A model generated the notes under the pieces. That model did no database searches, was not told where the DNA came from, and saw only the letters and a program-made list of their open reading frames with translations. From contig JAURVB010004762.1 in assembly GCA_033002965.1 (NCBI GenBank), positions 1 through 64,000 on the forward strand: a DNA stretch of 64,000 bases, written 5' to 3'. Both the position numbers and the translations under genes were made by a program. Shown here piece by piece: positions 11,344 through 24,462 of the stretch (its first letter is position 1; the number at the start of each line of letters is the position of its first letter). The DNA is from Piper betle (taxonomy: Eukaryota > Streptophyta > Magnoliopsida > Piperales > Piperaceae).

Positions 11344-14300
11344 ATGTTGCAGTGCATCTTCCTTCTCTCGGATTCTGGGTATTGCCCTCTTCTCCCACTT
11401 TATCATTTACAATCTATTTGGTTATGTTTGATTTTTGAGAAGACATATCAGAACGTAGGTATTACTGAAACACTTTTGCACAGTGTGATGCGATTGAAAC
11501 AGTTATAATTTGAGCTTTCCTTCTTTGCTGCTAACAATTGTCAATCTTGCTCTACAAAATCCCAATTACTTCTGAAGGTCTAATGGAGTCTTCTATCGAT
11601 TTGAGCCTACAACAGAAAAGAAAGGCTTCAGTTTGTACCATTTTTTGTCATCTTTTTGCATTCTATGTTATTTTTTCACTTTCTATCCGTACACGGTGCC
11701 AATGCTCTTTTGTGCGAATCGGGTTGGATGCCCTAGATTTCATAGCCCTTATTCATTGCTTTTTGCATGAAGTATTTTTCTTTGTTTAAAATAGAATGTA
11801 AAGTTCTGTAGTGCTGTATTATTATCATTCTTAGTATAGCTCTGTTGTTATTTGATCTAGCATAAACTGGATTTTTCATTTTAGGGAAGTGATATTAGAG
11901 AAGCAGCTCAGTACTCATCATGTGGATAGATCCATCTGTTTGTGGTTCTGGGAGCAGGTCATTGCCCGTGGTGATCCATCCAAGGTAAGCACACTTCATT
12001 TTAGCTATTTCAATCTTCCAGTTGTGTCACCAGTGAAGTGAAATTTTTAATGTGGCAATTTGAGGAAATCCTAGGGCTTTACATTTTTTTTAGAAAAAAA
12101 ATAATTCACTTCTTTCTTTGGTTAATGTTCACTATATTCTTAATTTTATTCTGTAATAACTTTGTTTTTATTATATTGCATGCAGTTGCTTCCTGTGATT
12201 GCTTCACCTACACATTATCTCTTTCAAATTTTTCAAGAAGGAATCACATTTTTAGCTTGTGCACAAGCAGAAATGCCACCCCTGATGGGTATCGAGGTGT
12301 CAATTTTTTTCCTTTTTCTCCTCTATTTCCGCACTGAATTTCGTGGTTTTAGTGGATAGTTTTGACCCCTATGGCCTGCCATCTTTGAATGTGATCAAAT
12401 GGCTAAATGATGTTCTAATGGGATCTACAAGTTTGCAAAATCACCCCACAAGCTATCCATCTTTATTGGTGGCTACTTTTAAGGATTCAATATTAAATTT
12501 TTTAGCTTTATGCTTTATGTCAAAACTTTCCATATCTACTGCCAATAATTATTTAATATAATTGATGATTAAGGCAATTGATTCAAGTTTTCTTTGTACC
12601 TTATCTTATTATGAAGGTGTTTTTTTTCAACTAAGGGTCTTATGTATTTGCCCACGATTTTCAGAGCATAAATCTACTTGTTCTTCGCTTTAGTTTCTAG
12701 CAGCATGTAAGTAACGATATGTTGATTGGAGTGCTGGTTTCAATTGTTACACAGTTCCTTTGCAGAGTGGCGGATGTTCTTTCTGAGTACTTCGGAGGTT
12801 TGAATGGGGATATAATTAAAGATAATTTTGTTATCGTTTACGAGGTTAGTTTGATTAATACTTGGTTATATTTTTCTTTGTATTAGCTGAATCGGTAGCC
12901 TAGTATATTCATTTTCAGTTTAAGCTGTGTCCTTTTTAGTTGTATAATTTTGCTGTAGTTGTATGAATGGTATGTGCATAAATAATGCCTTGCTAGCTGA
13001 TGTATGCATTTTCACAAAATAATGTCAATTATTATTGTGTAGTTAATTATTGCAAACTAGTTAATTTCTGTGGTTTCTTTTGCAAAAAATGTATTTTTCT
13101 AACCAGTATAATAAGCGTTTTAGCGTCGGATTGCCATCTTATGCTTTATTGATCTTTTGCACTCCTTTTTGCTTCAACATAAAATAGCTATTATAGCATC
13201 AAAATGATGATGACCATTTTAGGATTTTTTAGTAGGTGGACTTAATGCTGGATTTTAGAATTCTTATTGCTCTTCTTGTCAATGTGTCTATACTGCTTAA
13301 AATTTCCACCTTATTAGTGATGTTCATGCGATTTTTGTGAATGATATCTACTTCTTTTTCAAATTTTGCGGATAACTATTCATTTCAATTATGCAGCTTT
13401 TGGATGAGATGATTGACAATGGTTTTCCTCTTACAACTGAACCAAACATCTTGAGGCAGATGATAGCCCCACCAAACATTGTTAGCAAAGTTTTAAGTGT
13501 GGTGACAGGTAATTCGTCAACCATGAGTAGCACCCTTCCCCGGGCCTCAGCATCAAATGTACCATGGCGGACAACTGAACTAAAACATGCGAATAATGAA
13601 GTTTATGTTGACTTACGTGAGAAAATGGATGCCACTGTGAGCAGGTATTATAAAAATTTCTTGTGTCTTTTCAATTTTCTTGCTCTCACAAGTTTTATTT
13701 ATCCAAATGCATACTCAATGTATGTTCTGTTATCATGTCATTTATTTTTTGTCATGTGTGAAATAGTTCCAATTTAAGTGCTAAATTGAGGATAATTGCT
13801 GCCAATTATGCATTGCGTCAATCAAGTTTGGGATGTGGATTTTGTCATGAGAGAATGCTATTTAATTTATTTGTGTGTTGAAAGAATGCCCATGGAAAGT
13901 TTTTTTTATTTAAATTTTCTTAGGTACAGAAATAGTTAATCTCATGGTGAGGCAGGCAAATTCTATCCCGGGAAATCTATTTTCTCACTGGCCATCCAAG
14001 AGAGAGATCTTGTGAGGAGCAACACCTTATTGACATTTGCTTTTGTTTCATTAAAGATGACTTGTATTTTAATTTTTAGACATAGATACACAGTAGTTGC
14101 TTTAAACTTCATAAATGGAAGTCTATTTTAATTTCAGCTATCCGATCATAGCTCAAATATTAAAGCTGATCACCATTGTTTTTTGTTCTCTGTTTTGTTT
14201 CAGAGATGGGATTTTGACAAAATGCGAAATTCTAGGAGAAGTCCAAGTCAATTCTCACTTATCTGGACTCCCTGAGTTGACTCTATCTTTTGCTAATGCT

Positions 14301-15081
14301 TCAATTCTAAATGACGTGAGATTTCACCCTTGTGTACGATTCCGGCCATGGGAGACGCATCAAGTTCTGTCATTTGTTCCTCCTGATGGACAATTTACGC
14401 TCATGAGTTACAGGTCTTTATAATTTATTTTTCGTCCATGAAATTCCCTATATTTATTACCTTGTGAATCTCCCTCCATTGTCTAGCCATATTCATGTGA
14501 ACTAAGCTTCCTCATCAAACAGGGTTAAGAAATTGATGAACACCCCACTTTATGTGAAGCCTCAGATGTCGTCAGATGCCGGAGCTTGTCGGATCAATTT
14601 GCTAGTAGGCATTCGAAATGATCCTGGGAAAACAATTGATGGCATATCTGTTCAGTTCCAGCTTCCACCTTGTGTTGCAAGCGCAGATGTGACTTCAAAT
14701 TATGGAACAGTAGCTATTCTTGCCAATAAGGTTGTGAGTGATGATCATTGCTATTCAAACACCAGTCATTAAAAAGTGTATTGATACCAGTATTCTTTTA
14801 GCTATTAACTATTTTGCAAATCTTACCACTTGCAGGAATGCACCTGGTCAATTGGACGGATACCTAAGGATAAAACCCCGTGTCTCACTGGGACACTGTC
14901 ACTTGATGCTGGTTTGGACCGATTGCATGTTTTAACTACATTTCAAGCAAGTTTCAGGATTATGGGTGTTGCTCTGTCGGGCCTACAAATTGATAAATTG
15001 GATGTGTTGAATGTGCCAAGTCGGCCATACAAAGGTTTTCGTGCTCTTACAGAAGCAGGGGAATACTTTATCAGGTCGTGA
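11344..15081 (+). CDS. AP3M: AP-3 complex subunit mu, intact eight-exon gene
   Basis: This is the medium (mu) subunit of the AP-3 adaptor complex, which sorts membrane cargo to the vacuole. My exon model is 11344-11378, 11885-11984, 12186-12296, 12755-12844, 13397-13644, 14204-14413, 14523-14730 and 14836-15081. All junctions are GT-AG, phases agree, and the total is 415 codons plus stop, the length I recall for the Arabidopsis protein. The N-terminus MLQCIFLLSDSG starts the longin-like domain (about residues 1-140), with PVIASPTHYLFQ and KDNFVIVYELLDEMIDNGFP as hallmark motifs. The mu-homology domain follows from about residue 175 (RDGILTKCEILGEVQVNS, FHPCVRFRPWE, VLSFVPPDGQF, WSIGRIPKDK) and binds tyrosine-type sorting signals. 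No lesion is visible. Codons straddle introns 1, 5 and 6. Confidence 0.96.
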
Positions 15082-16296
15082 ATGTGAGTATAAATATTTC
15101 CACAACTGTCCCGCCCGATATACTACTCCCAAACCACTTGTCCTTGCACCGATTTGAAGTATGTGAATGTGAAGTTTGTGCCACTGGCTCCTGCTATTTG
15201 ACCTTCTGAAACATTCCCCAGGAGATGGGTGTTGCAGTGAGCTGGTGGGCAAATGCTGGTTGCCCTTTTCCTGATCCTATTTGATGGGTACGCATTGAAT
15301 TTGAATGTTGATATCTCTACCATACGACTTGGTTTAATTTTGTTTAGTAAAGGACAAAGATTGGAGGATACGAAATAAAAAGCAAGTTCTTGGATGCTTA
15401 TCTTTTGGGAGTTTCTGGTGATACTGAGAAACCTGTATAATTGGTTTATTATACCATCATATGAAGAAAGCAAAATACTACTCGTCTTACTGTTCCTGGT
15501 TGTTTGCCCATCTTCCTATCTAATTGCAATATCCAGATTTTTTGAGTAAACCAGTACTTATTTAAGAGTTAACGACTATTGTATCATGTGCTTATTTTGG
15601 TCAAAACGGAGATGTTCATTCGTTTGTCATTAATTACTGTTTGCCTGGCGACAGCCTACAGAGTTCATTTTCAGAGTTCAACTTGTCTCTATGTGAGCAT
15701 CAAAAATACAAATCCTAATATTTGAAAAGCCATCAATGTAATTAAAAGGTTGGTTAACTAAAAAGTGGGTTTTGGAATATATAACCAATACAATCATAAA
15801 AAAGGGTTAATTTTTTTTATATTTAAATATTTGTCTCTAATATTTAAATATTTAATGAAAATAACATAAATAAAATGAGAACTTTAAGTTTTCAATTCAA
15901 CATTAACGTAAAGTTCAACTCTTTTAAGATCTTAGGAATATACTCTCAAGGGATATTTAACGTAAGCATAAAATTCTAATTTTTGTCAAAAAATTTACGA
16001 TCAAGTTGAGCCAAACAGAGTTAGACAAATATAGGCTTGCTTCATTTGAGATACGATTGAAATTCAACTTAAAATTTTTATTTAATTGAATTCAATTATC
16101 ATAAAATTTGTGAGATTTTTAATTCAATCTAACTGAGCTAGAATTGTTGTTTTTTTTAATAAAAGAAGTGAAACTACTACAACAAACGAGCACAAGTTAA
16201 AACTTGTTTTATTAAAATTAGAGTTTGAAGATTTTAGTAAATCAGAGATTAGAAAGCATACGATGCAGTAGATAAAATCCGAGATGTCCCCACAGA
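15082..16296. other. 3' flank of AP3M and AT-rich intergenic DNA
   Basis: About 600 bases of probable 3' UTR or flank are followed by AT-rich DNA. I see no gene. Confidence 0.4.
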
Positions 16297-17498
16297 TTGG
16301 TTTTTCTCACAATTTGGAAAATAATTGATTTCCACAACTTAAAATCCTAAAGCAAAGCACCGGACCCCTTTTCTCTAAAGTTGCTTGCTAAGAGATTTAA
16401 TTAACCGGCATTATTCTATTAGGGGGGATTTTATATATAGAAAATCCTATATATTTTCTAATACATACTTTCACCACAAATATAAGAAGTATTTGATAAT
16501 AATTAAGATTAATTAGGTTGATTTCTTTAAATAGGAAAGTCCTAATAAATTTGGGATCTCCCCTAATATTGGGCATAATTAATACGTCCAACATCTCTCA
16601 CTCGCAAAATATAAAGAGTAGCACGTCACCAACATATGGGTCATCTCAAATTTTCTCATTCATACATGAAATATGTAACAGTACTTTGTAGGCTTAATCA
16701 TATGCAAAATAGATCATGCAACTTGTAAGAAAACTAATACAATAGGGCTACTACTATGCACCTATTAGGGATAATATAGGAGCTTTCAGGTATTCACTGT
16801 CCCTTGGACCATTAATGAAGTTTTAACAACCCTTATATATAAAATTACTTCACTCCTAGTGTTTATATTATAAAGCTCATTGTTGGTGCAATAATAGCCA
16901 TGATTTAGATACGGTCAAATATTCTTTTTCACATTTGTATTCTTTTTTATGATTAAAATAATAATTTTCTCAGACAAATTCCTTGTCAATGAATCACTCA
17001 TGGTTAAAGGTAGTAAGCTAAAGAAAATTATATAATTTTATCATCTCAAATATAATTAAAATTATAAAGATACAAGGAAACAAAGACTATCTTGAGGATC
17101 TTACACAGTGGGCAAACATGGATCATTTCCATGCTATCCTCGTATTGAAAAACCATATACAATATGAATTACATGTTATAGTGAATTCTATACTAAAAAA
17201 TGCTTTCTGGATTGTCTTTAGTTCATCATTTTCTGAAGATTGAACCATTTCATCTTCCCCTTGAAGCACTAAAGCTTTTATCTCAATATCAAAATGACGA
17301 TGAGGGATAGGGGTACACTCACTACGACATAATGGTCATATTTGAAGAATTTGAATATTCCTCTCGCTCCCATTGGGATGATATTCCTTGTGATCATCAT
17401 TAGCATGTAGAATAAGTTGAAGTAGAGCATTGTTAACACCAGATTCATCAATCTCAAAAAGATCTAAATTTGAATTTATATTACCTCTATGTGGAAAA

Positions 17499-17768
17499 TC
17501 ATTCTCTAAAAAAGTGACATCTTGTGATTTTTAATTCAGAAATACTTCCATCTACTTGTTCACTAATGAACACGTACCTTTTAGAGTATTTAAGATATTG
17601 AATAAAGATATGTTTGTTACCTTTAGAACCCAACTTGCCAAATTTACTAGAAGAATCATGAAACAAACAGTAAACCCCTAGAAGTAAGATGAAACTTTCG
17701 CCCAATCCATAATTCATAAGGGGTAGAAGATACTGATTTGGAAGGCACTCAATTAAGTATATAGGCAA
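17499..17768 (-). pseudogene. Copia integrase C-terminal fragment
   Basis: The open frame contains GVYCLFHD, then GNKHIFIQYLKYSKRY and ELKITRCHFFRE. This is the layout seen after the copia integrase core (conserved G-C-x-x-F, then the CIFLGY-like line, then the V-T-F-F-E-like strand). Several consensus residues are changed. Stops interrupt both sides, so it cannot work. Confidence 0.6.
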
Positions 17769-19298
17769 TCGTTAACAAAACATCACTCTAGAAGGAAATT
17801 GGGAGATTAACTTCTGCCATCATAGACCTAACCATATCTAAAAGGGTTTTATTATGTCGCTTAGTAACACCATTTTATTGTGGCATATAAGAAACAGAAA
17901 ATTGTCTACCAATTCCCTTATCTTCACCCCATTCTTAGAATTGATCAAAAAGACTCTCTACTTTTATCAGTTCACAAGACTTTGATTTTAGTGCCATATG
18001 TTGGAACATTAAGAACTAGAAGCTTGAGTCTGAGAAGATTCAACCATAAAAACATCTTTGGAGGTCTTAACAGCCTCAAGGTGCTTTATTTTCTAATTCA
18101 ATATGGTGTGAAACTTCATCAAAAGTTATAATGCTTTCATTGTTGAGTAAATTTAATTTCATAGTCTCCCATGAATGAGACAATGACCGAATTATTGATT
18201 GGACTATTTGTTCATCAGAAAAAAACATGTCTAGCGGTTTTATACTCTCTGATTAAATTCCTCATGTCCCTAAAATGCTATCTCATAATAATATTACACC
18301 ACTTCTTATAGGCATCGAATTTAATTCATCAACCATCTCAAGTTATTGGGAGAAGTACTACTAATTTATCTTTAAAAGCAATCCATAAAGAATGAGCAGT
18401 GTCATATTCTTAAAACTTACACAACAAATTATTTTACATTGTGCTCAATAGTGTAATTCAAGTAGTGTTATTCTTAGACTTCTAGGTAGTATATGCCTCT
18501 AAGTTCCTTCTATGTTGTGTAAAAGTCCCAATGGCACTAAAAACAGGAAGTTGCACAACATGAGTAATATCCTCAAATACTTCCATGTCTTGTAGGATTA
18601 GTTAAACCTTTCAGTGTTAGATATCATAATTCTCTTCGCCGGTCAACTTTTCCCTGTTATTCAAATCAATAACCATTTGTTTGGAAACAACTATTAGTGA
18701 ATTTCAAAGATATAATAAAAAATTATAATTATTACCAACACAAGAATTATGTATTAAATTAATAATTAAGATAACATAAAATTCATTATGTGGTGTATAT
18801 CGAATGTTGAGCGGTATTCGTAATCAAAATACTTAACTCACACAATTAATTAATTTTAACATTAATAAAATTTTATACATAATTAAAAAATATGATTTTA
18901 AATAAATACTCTCTAATCAGGAGCTCTTATGGACCAAAAGTGGTCCAACGTACATAATTAATTAAATAAAAATGCATGTTGAGCCTAAAATTATTAAATA
19001 TTAACCGCCCATAAAAGGTTATAATAAAACCTTAATACCCATTATAATTAATCTAAAATGATAAAAAATAAAGGGATCAAATTAGCATTAATTAGACTTT
19101 AAAACAAGTCTTTATTCAAATAAAATCAAACTTGAGTCAGTTCAAGTTGTATTTTTAATCGAGTCTGATGTGCCGGAGATGACTAACCTGATCACATAGG
19201 CAAATGGTAATTGACCAGACTTTTAATGAGTCAATTTTTGGAACTAGACAGGACAAAGTCAAAATAGTGGAGTTACCGACTCTCTCCCACTCACTTTC

Positions 19299-19625
19299 CT
19301 AATATCTCATGAATTCGGGTAGTGGAGTGCGGGGAGTCGACCTCATCGAAACTCCGGCGAGGTCGCTGGCGACCATCGGCCGGCGGCGAAGCGACGGGGA
19401 GGTCGGGAGGGAGCTCTCCAACGTCTTGGCCAACATGCACGAGGAGTAGAGAAGCTCAGGCGATCGCATTTGGACGGAACGAGTCACGGTTGTGGATAGC
19501 TCTCGCTGGAGTTGTCCCGCTGGCGGCGGGGTGAGCAAGGCAAGGGCAAGGTCGTCGATGTCTGTTGAGGTGGAACAAGCCAGGAGGTCCAGATTAAGAA
19601 GCGAACCTTGCGTCGGATTATATCG
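19299..19625. other. GC-rich block inside the copia relic leader
   Basis: This stretch is sharply richer in G and C than everything around it and lies between the PBS-like site and the gag remnant of the relic. Both strands are open: the plus strand gives a 46-residue frame from the ATG at 19310 (NSGSGVRGVDLIETPARSLA at its start), and the minus strand a 118-residue frame. I recognise neither. It may be host exon sequence captured by the element, or simply an unusual leader. Confidence 0.3.
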
Positions 19626-19905
19626 ACGATGTTCTGATAGGTTGATTATTCTCACAATACGGAGAATTCTTCGCTTCCTGCTCTTAAATTCCTAAAGTCA
19701 AGCACCAAAATCACTTTTCTCCAACGTCTCTCTCCTCGACATTTAATTGACTATACTCCACTAGAGAGGTCTTAATTATAAAAAGCCTGTTTACAAATAA
19801 AATAAGTATTTAATAAAAATAAATTTAATTAGTTCAATTTTTTAAATAAAAAAATCCTAATAAATTTGAGATCTCCCTTAATATTGGGCTTAATTAAGAA
19901 GTTTT

Positions 19906-20269
19906 TCCCGGCAAGTTAGGCTCTATTAAGAAGGTTTTTTTCAAAAATAAAAAATAAAGCCAATTTATTTAGTTCTAACTTCAAGTCGTCAATCAAGCTC
20001 TGAAAGGGTAGGGGTTTGGTGGAAATCCTGAGTCACCTCACCTCACCTGGCGTGAGGGTAGTGAGAAAACAATATTTTGATGTCAACCTGCAACCCACCG
20101 AAGAAGAACAGCCACCGCCGCCGGAAGTTAACGCCCGTTAACCACCGCCGCCTGCCGATCCATGTTGTCAAAGATCCGCCATTGCCATCTTCTACTCCTC
20201 ACCACTGGAGCTCCAAAGACGACTCCTTTACACCTTCCCCACCCCATGACCATTGCCTGCTCTTGATCC
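19906..20269. other. Spacer before the GT14 pseudogene
   Basis: AT-rich sequence turns into GC-rich, gene-like sequence from about 20100 that may be the former 5' UTR. No separate gene is supported. Confidence 0.3.
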
Positions 20270-22330
20270 ATGAAGAAGCCCACGAAAACGACGATGCCAC
20301 AATGGTGGCTCCTTCTCCTTTCCACCTTTCTCGCTTCCCTTCTCCTCTTCCACTCCTTCACGGCCACCACTCATCCCAGCTTCTCTCACAGCCGGCGACG
20401 GCGGCGGCGGCGGTGGAGGTGGGTTCGCTGGGCATCCGCCGAGGCCGCCCCGGCTGGCGTACTTGATTTCTGGGTCGAAGGGGAGCTCGCAGCAACTCCG
20501 GCGGGCGCTTCGGACGGTGTACCATCCATCCATTGAATTTCTACCTGCTGCATCTGGACAGGGAGGTGCCGGAGGTGGAGCAGGCGGAGCTGGCCCGGTT
20601 TGTGAGGTTCGAGGCGGCGTTTGTGAAGTTTTATAATGGGAGGGTTGTGGGGAATGCCGATTTGGTGACATACAAGGGGTCGACCATGGCGGCGAGCACG
20701 CTTCACGCTGATGCTATCCTGTTGAAGCTGGGGAAGCCATGGGACTGGTTCATCAATCTTTGCTCCTCTGATTATCCCCTCATGCCTCAAGGACGGTTGG
20801 TTTCTTGCAACAAAGCTTTTGATTTGAATTTCTTTGCTTTTTTTGTGTGCCTGCAAAGTTCTCATCTTTTATTCCCCTCTCCTAGGGTTTGTTTGATCAG
20901 TTCATGGCCCAGATCGAGAATTGATGAGTGATATGAGCTGCATGAGTAAAAGTTATTGATTTGATGGATGAGTAGTGATGCCATTATTGGAAAAAAAGCC
21001 GTTTGTGTGTAAATTGTTTCATTGTAATTTTTTTTATATTTACCTTTCTAAAACGTACATCCTATAGGCTAGCTGGATCTTGAAATTCCCCCATCTTTTC
21101 TGTTTGTTTATTGTTGTTTAATCTTAATCCTTTGGAATTTTATCGTTTCCTAATTCTCCAGACAGATCATTTAAATGATGTGAACTGCATTTTTGAAGCC
21201 ATCTCTCATCGATTAATGTATTTGTTTTCACCAATTCATGTTATGGATTGAAGATGCCTTCACTATCGATATGAAATGTAGCTTTGTAAATTCAATTCAC
21301 TAAAATCAACGATCTGTTAGTAAAGTCTTTGATACGCACTCCTGATAATTGCTATCCTGGGTCCCTTGCTGAAACCAATTAATGTTTTCTGGTCAAATAT
21401 TTTCTAATTTTGTATTTTTGTTATCTTATTCCTGTTCTTTCTCTTAACCAGGCTTTCTGCACGTTTTTTCATACTTGCCAAGGGATCTGAACTTTATTGA
21501 ACACACAAGCAAGATGCCATGGAAATTGTAAGTGTTCATCCTGCATACACATGCTTGTTCGAGTGATTTTTAGCTGTTGCTCTGATGATAGACAAACATC
21601 TATGCTTCAAATGTTGTTGTAACACTTTCTTTGAGGACTCACCGAGCAAGGCCCATAATCGTTGACCTAGTGCTTGCTATATGGTTCCAATAAATCCACT
21701 GTATTTGGACAAAAGAAAGAAGGTTTGTGCCAGCATCTTTCAAGGTTTTCACTCCTGAGAGTTGAACCAGCTTAATTGAGCCGCAGCTCTGCCTCCATGT
21801 AACTCTAAACCTTTTTAAACTCTGAACGATAGGAAATGCTTGGGTGGTTTTAAGCCGGCAATTCCTGGAATTCTGCATATGGGGTTATGACAATCTTCCT
21901 CGACAGCAACCACTTGTCTTCTCATGATTGTCACTTCCATAGTGTGATATGCAACTCCAAGGATTTTCAGATCTCTACCATAAACCATGACCTGCACTAC
22001 GTACGGTGGCATAACCCGCCTAGGCAGCACCCGATCAACTTGAACACTTCACATTTTGATGGAATGTTTGGTAGGGTGGTTCCCTTTGCTCGTAAGTTCA
22101 CAAGGAATACTCCCGTTTTGGACATAATTGGTAGGGAATTACTGGGGAATGCTGGCAGTAAGTTCACACCAGGTGGTTGGTATACTGGGAGTTCTCGGCT
22201 CGGAAGAGATCCCTGTGACTCTTTTGGTAATCCAGAGGTGATCAAACCCACAACAAATTCAAAGAGGCTAGAAAGGTTGCTGTTGGAATTCCTTGATCCT
22301 GAAAAGTTCAGAGCAGAGCAGTGCTCCTAG
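20270..22330 (+). pseudogene. Glycosyltransferase family 14 (GlcAT14/core-2 branching-like) pseudogene
   Basis: The sequence matches plant GT14 enzymes, Golgi type II membrane proteins; characterised members add glucuronic acid to arabinogalactan proteins. The start MKKPTKTTMPQWW leads into a membrane anchor (LLLLSTFLASLLLFHSF). Conserved GT14 motifs follow in three different frames: RLAYLISGSKG and YHPS (20450-20520), then FYLLHLDRE, LVTYKGSTMAASTLHA and WDWFINLCSSDYPL (20536-20790). Exon 2 (about 21451-21529) encodes HVFSYLPRDLNFIEHTSKMPW, here quoted only in part of its length. Exon 3 begins with RPIIVD, then has in-frame stops at 21691 and 21763 and further frameshifts before SVICNSKDFQ, HDLHYVRW, FTPGGW and the end at 22330. 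With at least two frameshifts in exon 1, a mismatched splice phase and several lesions in exon 3, this is a true pseudogene. Lesions are spread widely and are not confined to homopolymers. Confidence 0.85.
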
Positions 22331-23913
22331 TTGAAGATGAAGTGTTTCAAGTTTGCACCTGTTTGGTCACATTAAATTGCTCATTTCCTTTCTAGTTGAG
22401 GCTGTAGATACATTTGTTTACTGTTTTATTAACTTGGAGATGTTGCTTTTATGCCAATGTGTGGAAATTTTGTAAGAGTTTGGCGAGAGGCTTATCAAGA
22501 AGAAATTAGCCATTGCTCTTATCTTTAGTTGTAGTTAACCTGTCGGCTTTTAGCTAGTAGCCAGAAAAGTGAAGAAATATATACTCTTGTAGTTGAGTGT
22601 TCATCATACTGAACAGTTGTGGCTCTTCCACCACGCAGTGAAGTATTTAAATTGGGTGTTTTGCTCATTTCTACACTAATATATTTGCATTGCGCGTTGG
22701 TCTCATATATTGGCCAAGATTGATGATCATTCTTCGTGCCTTTGTTGAGTTGTTTGTATTATTATCCCAGAATTTAATTTATGTTTTACATGGATGAGTT
22801 TTGTTGAATTTAATTTGACTGGACTATAAAAATTGTCATGTAAGCATGATCTATATGGCTAATTTAACGAGTCGATTAAAATTCAACGTAGAGAAAATGG
22901 GTAAAATTTTAGAGTGTGCATAGCATTACTTTTTCTGTATGTAGTTGCTCACTCTCGAATTCATTGAAAAATAAACTACACCGTTACGTTTCTTAAGTCT
23001 AGTTTATCATCTTCATACTCGAAGCACACAATGACACTTACTGGTAATGAATAACCTGCTTGAAGCATGAAATTTTGTCGAGCACATAGCAATGCGGGCC
23101 CCTTTTTCAACCAACTCGGGCACGAACTAGCCCGGCTCGATGGTTTATTTATTAAAATGAAAAAAAATCAGAACTTGCAATCTGTACAAACTATTAACTC
23201 ATTTTCACCATTACCCATGTTTTTTAATTAATTTATTTATTGAGATAATAGGATATAGATAAATAATAAACATTATATATATATATATATGTATTTTGAA
23301 AAAAAAATGTCCCGGTTGGTCTCTTTTAGGCGAGCTGACCCAAGTCCTATAATAGTACTCCAGGGCACCTCAACGGCCGCCTCATTCCGAACCTTCTGGA
23401 CACTTCATAGTCCTTCATGGGCTAGTAGTGTAAGTGGTAAAATCTTTTGTTGCTGTGAATGTCCTATCGTATGTGAATCTTTGTCGTGTTTTGGCTGTTG
23501 TATGTGACTTATATGGCGTTGATCTGAATCTTTATCTTATTTAGTAGGCGTTGATGAGGGTTGATTGATGCTATTGTATATTTCAGTGATCTAAATCTTA
23601 ATCTTAATTTGTGTTTTACACGTGAACAACACGATTTGGTAGTGTATAGAGCAATGATTTAAATGTTAATGTTATTTGATGGTGTATATGTTAGCTTTAC
23701 TCTGCTCTTTTTCGTTAGTGCCTGTAAGTCTCCGTCGCTATTCAGCCTTGATTGCTGGCTGATCGATTCCAATAATAATATGGTATTTGGTGCTCTAGAT
23801 ATCAATGATCTTCGTGCCTGAAAGTTTAAGAGTTTGATGTTTTTAGATAGAATTAATTCTTTTACTTCATGTAACGGCGTTTAACTCTGTAGTTTATACT
23901 TTGTTTGAATTAT
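22331..23913. other. Intergenic region, no gene seen
   Basis: The first few hundred bases are probably former 3' UTR. An (AT)n microsatellite lies at 23274-23291. Short frames here have no domain. The right edge is the copia insertion site. Confidence 0.4.
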
Positions 23914-24445
23914 TGTTGGGATTAACCAAACAAACCAAATATAAATCTTTTATTTCAATATATAAGGATGAGAAGTATAAAATAAATAGAGAGATTAGAC
24001 AAGATAATTTTATATAAAAAAACCCAAATTTAAGGAAAAGCCCACCTAGCAAACGGTCAAATCAAATTTATTATTTCACAATTTTGATACAGTACATATC
24101 TACAGGAAAATAAACTCTCCAATACCAATTTACTGTATTTTATATAAAATTGGTATTACAGTAACAGAAAATAATAAAAGAAGAATATTATATATTAAGA
24201 ACTTGGGAAAGTTATCATTAACTATTGCAATCGAATTTTAATAAAACATAAATCTTTATTCAATCCACACAATTTTCTTTCTTCCTTCGTAGCAGCAATT
24301 ATTCTTTAAAACCCAAAAACCAAAAAACAAAGAAGAAAAGCATGGTACGATGATTTTATTCCTTTCAACTTACAAGCAAAATCTTAGTTTTTTTCCAAAA
24401 TAGTATTGTAAGTACATGTATTTATGGAAGAGGGATAACTCAACA
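23914..24445 (-). repeat. Left (3') LTR of the copia element
   Basis: It begins TGTTGGGATTAACC and ends ATAACTCAACA. It aligns along its length with the right LTR (shared: AAACAAACCAAATATAAATC, TTAGACAAGATAATTTTA, CACAATTTTGATA, AGAAGAATATTATATATTAAG). Many substitutions and small indels separate the pair. Confidence 0.9.
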
Positions 24446-24462
24446 AACCTCCCCTTCCCGAC
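24446..24462 (-). other. Polypurine tract of the copia element
   Basis: The plus strand reads AACCTCCCCTTCCCG next to the left LTR, which is GGGAAGGGGAGG on the element's sense strand, in the right place for the PPT. Confidence 0.75.

Larger units (their letters stand above)
16297..19905 (-). mobile_element. Decayed Ty1/copia retrotransposon relic, minus strand
   Basis: Two similar blocks (about 16297-16593 and 19640-19905) look like short LTRs; shared pieces include CCTAAAG-CAAGCACC, CCTAATAAATTTG and ATCTCCCTTAATATTGGGC. The left one ends CCAACA and is followed on the minus strand by a purine-rich GCGAGTGAGAGA, a likely PPT. Between them the minus strand shows copia coding remnants broken by stops and frameshifts. 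A gag remnant at about 18000-18120 includes FDEVSHHIELE. An integrase part at about 17690-17890 includes TLLDMVRSMMAEVNLPISF, YILN and STPYELW, and an integrase C-terminal part lies at 17499-17690. Reverse transcriptase is not evident, so an internal deletion is likely. A degenerate PBS-like GATGTTCTGATAGG sits next to the right LTR. The outer limits are approximate. Confidence 0.7.

Noticed and set aside
20128..20865. Several long minus-strand frames over the GT14 pseudogene
   Set aside because: They are GC-driven shadows; the conserved motifs are on the plus strand.
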